Below, piece by piece: positions 8,255-14,839 of a stretch of 14,839 bases of DNA (positions within the stretch are counted from its first letter, which is position 1; every line of letters begins with the position of its first letter). Under the pieces are notes generated by a model. It was not told where the DNA came from. It ran no database searches and was given only the letters and a program-made list of their open reading frames with translations. Made by a program: the position numbers and the translations under genes. This DNA comes from Coemansia sp. RSA 1804. Lineage: Eukaryota > Kickxellomycota > Kickxellomycetes > Kickxellales > Kickxellaceae. Where the stretch lies: contig JANBTH010000557.1 in assembly GCA_027578815.1 (NCBI GenBank), positions 1 through 14,839 on the forward strand. Direction: 5' to 3'.

Positions 8255-8402
8255 GCTGGGTGTCTAGCCTTGAGTGATCGATCTATGGCGTGTTCCCTGC
8301 CCTTTTTCGCACTCTTGCTTGTTCTCATTTCTTTCACTGTGTTTCTCTGTCACAAAATATATTCTACACCGCCATTGTTCCTTTCCACATGCACGTGTTG
8401 CA

Positions 8403-8408
8403 TTTATT
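8403..8408 (-). terminator. Poly(A) signal (AATAAA) for PEX6
   Basis: The minus strand reads AGAATAAATG about 37 bases after the PEX6 stop. This places it inside the short convergent spacer with TIM17. Confidence 0.45.
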
Positions 8409-8444
8409 CTTGGTGTATCTACTTTAGTCAAAATGAAACGTGCT

Positions 8445-11400
8445 TTAGGAACTGTAATGCTCTGGCTCCTTGCCTTTTCCGCTGTTCTTCTTGTCTCTTG
8501 CCTTCATCGATGTGCTATCTGATGGTGTTTCCGCTTGAAAACCGACAGACGGAGAAGTTATAGCATGATGTTGCTCATGTATCTTCAGTGAAGGAATCAC
8601 TCGGTCATCGGTGTGTGGTTGGAGAATTGATTCACTGGAGGCGTACAATTGCTCATCGGATGCACTGCCCTCCTGTGTATAGATATACTCCATGCTAGTG
8701 TCATGGGCCGGCTCGTGGTTCTTCCCTTTCAGCCTCTCCTTCTCTTTTTCCTTTAGCGCAGAGTCAAACTGCTGTCTGAGAGCCTGGTATCGCTGTAGTT
8801 CCTCCGCGGACACGGATGGAACAAGCTCATCGAGCGCCATTGCAAAGTCGTTAAGCGTGACTGTTACTTGTTTGACGCTATCGTCGGCAATGTGGTCCAG
8901 GTAGTATTGCGGCGTCATCGGTGTCGGATAGTGCTTTTCAATCGACAACTCTTTACTCTGCGACATCGTGTCCACTGACACGGGCCTTTTACCTTCGTTC
9001 CAATCGCTAACCAAGATATCGACCTCATCGATTGTGCGTAGCATTGCCTTGAGCAGAGCATCCGAGCACAGCGCATAAAAGTCGGCGCCTGTATAGTGAA
9101 AAGGACACTGATCGGCCACGTTGCGCAAATCAAGATCTGGATGGAGATGGAACTTGCGGGTTAGTGCTTGGATAATGTTTAGTTGCGCTTCGTGGGTCTC
9201 GCTGACACCAAGGTACACTAGTTTGTCAAAGCGACCTGGGCGCAGCAAAGCAGGGTCAAGAAGATCGGGGCGATTTGTCGCGCCAATTGCAAATACTTGT
9301 ACAGAAGACGATGAGTTGGACGATGGTTTGCTGTCGTCCTTGCTTTCCTTGCCATTGTCATCATCATCGTTAGAAGATCCACCACTCATCCCGTCAAGCT
9401 CTGCAAGAAGCTGGCTGACAATCCGATCCATCACTCCTCCAGAATCGCCCTGCTGCCCGCGCTTGGGAGCAAGCGAATCCAGCTCGTCAAAGAAAACAAC
9501 GCAGGGACTGGCTTCGCGCGCCTTCTGGAATATCCGACGAACATTTGCCTCGCTCTCACCGATATACGGACTGATAAGTTCTGGACCCTTACAACTAAAG
9601 AAGTTGAGGCCGCATTCAGTAGCAATTGCCTTTGCAAGAAGCGTCTTGCCTGTTCCTGGCGGCCCGTAGAACAAAAGTCCGGACCTTGTGTTTAGGCCGG
9701 ATTCAAACAGATGCGGTTGCTCCATTGGGAGCCTGATCGTATCCAGGATGTCCCTCTTTGCATCGGCCAAGCCGCCAACATCGTCCCACTTGACATTTGG
9801 AATCTTTGGGACCCCAAGAGTATCAGAGATGGATGATCTTGCCTCGCTCAATGCCCCGAGCAGATCGTCGTGGGTGATGACTTGACCTGAAAGAGCTAGG
9901 CTGCGAATTAGCATCGGTGAGCGGCTATAGACATCCTCAGCAGAGCTTCTGTTACTGGACGCCGAGCCCTGTTTATATGCACGCTGCAAGGCATGCTTCT
10001 CAGCCCGCTTGATAAGCATGGCTAGATCTCTGGCAACAAACGACGCCGTCTGCTGAGCAATGTATGCAAGGTCAGCATCTGGGGAAAGTTGTAAACTGTC
10101 CTCAGCCATACTTCTAAGAAGCGACAAGCGCGTCTGCTCGTCGGGAACCGAGAGCTCAATCTCGTGGCGAAAGACCGAAGCCAGCGATGCTGGAAGCTTG
10201 TCCGCTTGGCTGCTTGTGCCAACAACAACAACAGGGAATCCGGACTCGCAGTGTACACGGCTTGTATCAGCTATACACGCCTCAAGAACACGTGCAATCG
10301 ACAGATCATCAGGATTCTCCTGGCCGGGTGGAGCGTTTGTGGACAGCGCTAGGGCATCAATGTTGCGGAGATGGAGAATACACGGTGTGTATCGGCTGAC
10401 ATGCTCAAAGTACATTTTCAAAATCTGTGCTGTTTTGTCTTCTGTATCTGACAGAATTTCATAACAGCTCAACTCATACAAGTGAACGCCCAGTGTATCT
10501 GCCACTGCGCGCACCATGTGGCGCTTCCCGGTTCCTGTATTGCCCTTCAGCAATGTCCCACTGACAAGCTTGTGCGTAATAGCAAGCGGATGAAGCGACG
10601 CGCTTCCAAGACGAATGAGCTGCTCTTGCACCCTTGCATATGGAACATTTATTGCGCTGGCTCTATCACTGTCGCCTGGTTTTTTTGGGTCACTTCGAGG
10701 ACTCTGAGTCGGTGACAGCGCAAACTTACGCATTGTCTGATACGGCACATGGTTGTGAACGGATCCAGCCTGAACAACCATCGTTATTTGTGGCAGCACA
10801 ATAAATCCCCTGCCATTCACTTGGTGATACCATACAGCCCATTTCTTGTCGGAGCTGGCTGCCTTGGAAGAGTTGTAATCAAACTCCTCGTCACTGCTAT
10901 AATAGTCGCTTTCGTATTCGCTATTTTCAGACGCCTCTTCATCCTCGTTCATATCAGAATGGTCTCTTCTGCTTGTTGACTTAAGCGTATACGGCAAAGC
11001 ATAGTCTTCGGCAGTGCGTTTGAATCCCTCTACTGTTACGACTTGATAGAACACTAGCTCATTCTCTGATACAGATGACCGCGAATACAATCTTTTGTGA
11101 TTAACAGTTAGATGTTCCAGCGCTAAATCAGTGACCGGGTTAACATCGACTGCACTGAACTCTGTTTCTTCCCCGTTGTTGCGTACTCTGCTTGACGCAT
11201 CGTCAGTTGCGAACTTTGCAACACTTGTGCGAACAACTGCATCAGCAAGAGAAACACGCACCGCAATCAGATCGCCCTCCTTGACAACTCTTAACGGAGT
11301 GCTGCTGTCGCTGCTTTCACCAGGCGTTGGTGGTGAAAGCCACTTCTCTAGAGTCGCAAGCGCATGCGTTTCCAGCTCACGGCGCTCCGAAAGCGGCGAT

Positions 11401-13084
11401 GAGACCCGTGCAATATAAACCTTTCTGGCAACCAGAAGCGGGGGCTGCGATAGTACCTGCGACTTGTAAGAAAGGTCATTCATGTCCTTCAAATATTCAG
11501 GGCTAGGCTCATCAGGCGAAACCCCAAGCGGAGTTACCAGCACGCGAGCCTCACAAGATCGCAAAGCAGACCGGGTAGCAAACTGTGGACCCTGTCCAAA
11601 GGCAGCACAAACATTATGGAACAAGAGCGGCGGAAGCATCAATGCGGTGTTCAATGAAATGCTATCAAGCGCAAAAATGCGGATGGCTCGTTGCCGCTGT
11701 CTCGGCGAAATGGCGTTGTCCTCTAGAGAATCCGCAGTGCTAGAAAGCAACGAATTAGATTTGCATTCTAGTTCGATAAGAACCCAGCTTCCACTGATGA
11801 TTCCTGTTTTTGCGGAAGCGGCAAGCGAAATATATCCGCGGTTATCAATGTCCTCGTTGGCGTGCGGGGTTGGCAGTACCTGCGAAACATCAATCGGGGC
11901 TTGCAGCGCATACGCAGTAAATGGAACAGACAGGTTGGACTCAGCTTTTGACAACGACTTTGCAGTCTGCGACCGATCCGGATTCTCTAGCGACAAGCCA
12001 CTCGCTTTATCAACAAGACTGGGGTCATTGAACGCTGCATCTGCAAGCAAAGCTCTGCCACTTCCAAGCGGGATATCACCCAGAATGAACCACTCAGCGC
12101 TCAAATCCCAGCCATCGTCACTCGTGTCTCCACACGCGTCCTGATTCGACGTTTCTGGGCCTTTGCTAGCTGTGTCAGACACTGTAGTCGGGAGTTTGGT
12201 TACGACGATGCGCGGCTCGCTTCCTTTGCTTACAATACCATACATCACAGGTTGACACATCAGACATGTCAGCAAAATGGACGATTCGGTATTTTGGCTT
12301 CCAGAACTGATGTCTTTGGGTTGAACTACGGTCTTGAGACCTTGGTACCACAACTGAGTGTGTGATACAAAGTGATCGGTAATTCTGGCCTGTGCTTGAA
12401 GCGCATTCGCATACTGATCGCTTGCGACACCTAGAACAATCTCAGACAGCTCTACGGCAACAATCGGCTCTATTGTTACGTCAAGCGAATCCTCCATGAT
12501 GCTGTCATCGCTCGAAACGATTGCATCCGCCGATTCTTTCCACCCTCCTGCATCCACAGCCCCTGTAATAGCCAGCCACGCACCAAGGCTTGCTACACAT
12601 GTGCTGGTTTCATGGCGACCCTTTATGGTTGCGCTGACCAATGTTTTGTCACGAACGATACGAACCACACACGATATCCTGTTGACGTTGCTACTTTTGA
12701 TGCTGGCATAACACGCATCTAATAAACGAGAGGGAAAAAACGAGATCAACTGTAGTTTCTTTTGCTTTTAGTTTCGTATTTACATAGCAACAAGCATGTT
12801 TTTTGCGATACGAGTAGTACGTCTGGCACAGTACAGTCGAGATTTAGACTATGCCCAGAACAGCACGCCATTTAATTGTGAAAAAACATACCACCAACTG
12901 CGTCTATGTTTGTTTGTAGCTGTTGTCCCTGAAGAGCTTTTCGCCGGGCGAGCGACTGCTGGAATACATTGTATGTTGCAGAAGACACCTGAACCACTGG
13001 CTCATGGTTTTCTGTCTTGGTATCTAGATAAAGTCGCGCCCGAATTTGGGCAAGAGGAGCGTCGGAGGTCCAAAAGTTCGGCAT
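8445..13084 (-). CDS. PEX6: Peroxisomal AAA-ATPase Pex6 (two exons)
   Basis: Exon 1 (13084-12892) and exon 2 (12718-8445) give 1488 residues, long like other filamentous-fungal Pex6 proteins. Pex6 with Pex1 forms a double-ring ATPase that extracts the ubiquitinated receptor Pex5 from the peroxisomal membrane. Domains: two divergent N-terminal lobes (1 to about 760); D1 with Walker A GNTGTGKR (790-797) and a degenerate Walker B (HLRNIDAL, no catalytic Glu); D2 with GPPGTGKT (1083-1090), pore loop YIGE, Walker B VVFFDELD (1138-1145), and second region of homology ATNRPDLLD..LRPGRFD (about 1211-1229). A weak D1 and active D2 are usual for Pex6. Odd points: a roughly 30-residue Asp/Ser/Lys linker in D2 (1175-1204), an acidic Ser/Tyr tract (652-686), and a tail of about 90 residues after a KEKEKER helix. 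The ATG at 13084 lies in ccaccATGC. The intron has a GTATGT donor and a pyrimidine-rich TTATTAG acceptor; the join reads IDAVG-DACYAS. Confidence 0.95.
12719..12891 (-). other. PEX6 intron (173 bases)
   Basis: Donor GTATGT (12891 downward) in phase 1. Acceptor AG at 12720-12719 follows the tract tcgttttttccctctcg. A nearer AG (ctacag, ending 12750) is in the wrong phase for this donor. Exon 2 has no ATG near its head, which also requires an upstream exon. Confidence 0.85.
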
Positions 13085-13639
13085 GGTGGGGCTTTGTATC
13101 CTGGTGTGTGCACTGGCAAGCAAGGTTTCCTGCTCGTTGTGTTTGCGTGTGGAAAGTGGAGAGAAAGTGAGAATACAATCGAAAGAAAGAGGTTTTTACA
13201 TCTAGAATGGAAACTGGAAGGAAAAGAGCGGCGGTGTATTATTCCAGGCGAGCCGTTGGGCTTGATCGTATTTTTGTGTCGAATCTGCCACTCTGCTGCA
13301 TCACAGGGCCACAGGACCAGGCATCGCACAAACGCCTAACTGAAAAAACGGCGCAAAAGGCACGGATGGAAGCACGGAAAACACAGAACGCCTCTTGTCC
13401 CGGCCAGTATTGTCGTTTCCCGGAGGTTTTTTGTTTTACTTGATGGCTTCTTGGCTTTGCACAATCACAAGCCGATTTTGTGAAAGCGGTTGATGTAAGA
13501 AGATCGCCTTTTATTGTCCGTCCTTGATCAGAACGCTCTTCTTTGCCAATCCTGTAATCCAGGCAGCGCATTTCCGTTCCTTCATCTAGAAGATAAGCTA
13601 TTCTCACTTTCCCCCACAGTGAAGCGCGCATGGCCCCTG

Positions 13640-13677
13640 CAGCCCAGCCCAGTCCAGCTCAGCCCAGCTCAGCCCAG
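13640..13677. repeat. CAGYY pentanucleotide repeat
   Basis: Seven units of CAGCC, CAGTC or CAGCT followed by a final CAG. The minus strand carries four GGG runs and could form a weak G-quadruplex upstream of PEX6. Confidence 0.75.
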
Positions 13678-14284
13678 TTTAGACCAGCCCGGCCTTCATT
13701 TTGCCAGCGAAGAGAGGGAAATCGTTGCATCACACCCGCTGTCCAGAAAATGAGATGGTATTGAACGCGACGCGTGGGGGAGCGCTTGAGGAAGAGAATG
13801 AAGCCCAGAACAACGACGAAAACAAAGTGCAAGCGAAGAGCAAGGCTTTTTGGGGTGTTCCCCGCCTCTCTCAGTCAACCACACTCCCCCTAGTCCAGGC
13901 CACAAAACCTTTTTCTTTCTTTCTTACTCGCTGGCAGGCGCTTGAAACAGCACGGCCAGTGGTTTGTCGGAGAAGCAGGCCTTTCCAGAAGCCAGCTATC
14001 AAATTGGCAGAAGCGTAGACAAAAGTGGGGAGACTAACGTGCGCTGCATAATCGCAAAAAGCAAAGACCAAGCGCTGTAGCTCTTCTTTTCTCCATTTAT
14101 CACTATAATACCTATTTTTCCATCACTTATTTTTTATCGCAAAGTAGAATAAGCTTTACACGTCTGCGGCTGTACTTTTTTTTGGCCACGGTATCCAAAG
14201 CGAGACACAAGGTACGGGGACTTCTATTAGATAAACTACACAGCACAGAGTCTGCACTGATTGCATAGCGCTTTGACTTGCTTG

Positions 14285-14311
14285 CTGCTGCTGCTGCTGC
14301 TGCTGCTGCTG
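14285..14311 (+). repeat. (CTG)9 microsatellite
   Basis: Nine perfect CTG units. Read in frame it would give poly-Leu on plus or poly-Ala on minus, but neither frame has an ATG, so it is probably non-coding. Confidence 0.9.
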
Positions 14312-14389
14312 GCTTTCGTGGTAGAAAACGAAAGAGAAGAGCTGACAAATACCTATATTGCAGCTTTTTTGCTTGGCAGCATACTAGGG

Positions 14390-14397
14390 TATAAAAG
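14390..14397 (+). promoter_or_regulatory. TATA box for a plus-strand gene leaving the window
   Basis: gggTATAAAAGaagc matches the TATA consensus closely. A cytosine-rich start region follows at about 14415-14430, and an intron-like acceptor (tttcattttgcag) ends at 14536. The expected product begins beyond this or in unidentified short exons. Confidence 0.45.
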
Positions 14398-14766
14398 AAG
14401 CCGCTTGTCCATTACTCTCACAGCGCAAACGTGTCGTTTTTCTTGTCATATGTGTTGATATTATTGTGCTGTGTAAATATTGGAAAGAGCTGCCTCATAG
14501 TCTCATTCGGTGTGTTGTTGTGTTTTCATTTTGCAGCGAGCACAGATCGCAACTGTTGTCCATTTATGCTTTATTGTGCTCTCTGGCCTGTGGGCGTGTG
14601 GCGTGGCGTGGGACCGTTCATCTGCATTGTGATCACACTAGAGTCGATCAGAACACAGCCACACATGCTATTTTGTTGAAAAGCTGGTGCATAGCTTACT
14701 TTTTCAAATGTGCAGAGTCTAATCTATATGTTTGCATGTGCTTCTCTTTTTTATCTGCTTGAGTAG

Positions 14767-14839
14767 CCAGCAATAACGACGATAAGCCTCTTGGGGTCTA
14801 TACCACATATCACGTATATTTCGAACACCTCCACGGAAA
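14767..14839 (+). CDS. Possible internal exon of an unidentified plus-strand gene (partial)
   Basis: After a pyrimidine tract and AG at 14765-14766, a frame runs open to the window edge and reads SNNDDKPLGVYTTYHVYFEH. That looks like folded protein sequence, but I do not recognise the family. The complementary strand is also open and could be the last exon of a minus-strand gene (ending IVVIAGYSSR, stop), so even the strand is uncertain. Confidence 0.25.

Larger units (their letters stand above)
13085..14389. other. PEX6 upstream region, no confident gene
   Basis: About 1.3 kb. It holds a CCAAT box (13546-13550), a CAGYY pentamer repeat (13640-13677), a strong pyrimidine tract ending in ggcag at 13939, and a CTG run (14285-14311). 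Two frames with true ATGs exist: minus 13631-13239 (130 residues) and plus 13755-14018 (87 residues). Neither resembles a known family, so I do not call them genes. Confidence 0.5.

Noticed and set aside
7740..8337. Two minus-strand frames (to 8195 and 8337) over TIM17 exon 2
   Set aside because: They are antisense to a clear Tim17 protein; Pro/Ala/Arg-rich shadow sequence.
9121..12144. Plus-strand frames of 182 and 220 codons inside PEX6
   Set aside because: They are antisense to the PEX6 D2 and N-terminal domains; Ser-rich shadow composition.
13755..14018. 87-codon plus-strand frame with a true ATG
   Set aside because: No recognisable family and an odd Arg/Gln/Glu mix; a pyrimidine tract runs through it. 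Not strong enough to call.
14261..14458. Poly-Leu peptide read from the CTG run, resembling a signal anchor
   Set aside because: It starts at TTG, and the Leu run is simply the microsatellite; it also spans the TATA box.
1..14839. tRNA genes or C/D snoRNAs in spacers and introns
   Set aside because: I scanned for the tRNA B-box core (GGTTCGANTCC) and for RTGATGA/CTGA pairs and found no convincing match; a tRNAscan or Infernal run would be decisive.

Overview
The window is nuclear DNA of a fungus. The evidence is spliceosomal introns with GT..AG borders (171 to 431 bases), AT-rich spacers between codon-rich genes, eukaryote-only genes (TIM17, PEX6, a METTL2/TRM140-type tRNA methyltransferase, a GIS2/CNBP zinc-knuckle protein) and secreted CBM19-like chitin-binding proteins. 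Several long introns and the CBM19-like pair suggest a filamentous, possibly early-diverging fungus (Kickxellomycotina or Mucoromycota), but the sequence alone does not settle the lineage. I see no tRNA, rRNA, transposon, CRISPR array or prokaryotic signal.

Layout. Bases 1-70 hold the first 23 codons of an unidentified minus-strand gene. A 697-base head-to-head spacer with paired CCAAT boxes separates it from a single-exon GIS2-like gene (768-1436, +) with nine CCHC knuckles. Convergent to that gene lies a tandem pair of minus-strand paralogs (1660-2073 and 2923-3336). Each encodes a 137-residue secreted protein with two six-cysteine CBM19-like modules and has a TATA box upstream. About 1.6 kb without a confident gene follows. 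Next are a four-exon tRNA m3C methyltransferase (4924-6973, +) and a two-exon TIM17 (7459-8250, +). A two-exon PEX6 (8445-13084, -) is convergent to TIM17. The last 1.75 kb is the PEX6 upstream region, with simple repeats, a good plus-strand TATA box at 14390 and a possible coding exon running off the right edge.

The genes do not form an obvious pathway. GIS2 (translation and mRNA binding), TRM140 (tRNA modification), TIM17 (mitochondrial import) and PEX6 (peroxisomal receptor recycling) are housekeeping genes; the CBM19-like pair is the accessory element. The main value here is in gene models. TIM17, PEX6 and TRM140 all have short or split 5' exons that a naive ORF reading misses; I rebuilt them from splice sites, codon phase and family alignment. 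I found no convincing new multi-gene system. The best leads are the double-module CBM19 tandem pair, the expanded GIS2 knuckle array and the long acidic loop inside the PEX6 D2 ATPase domain.
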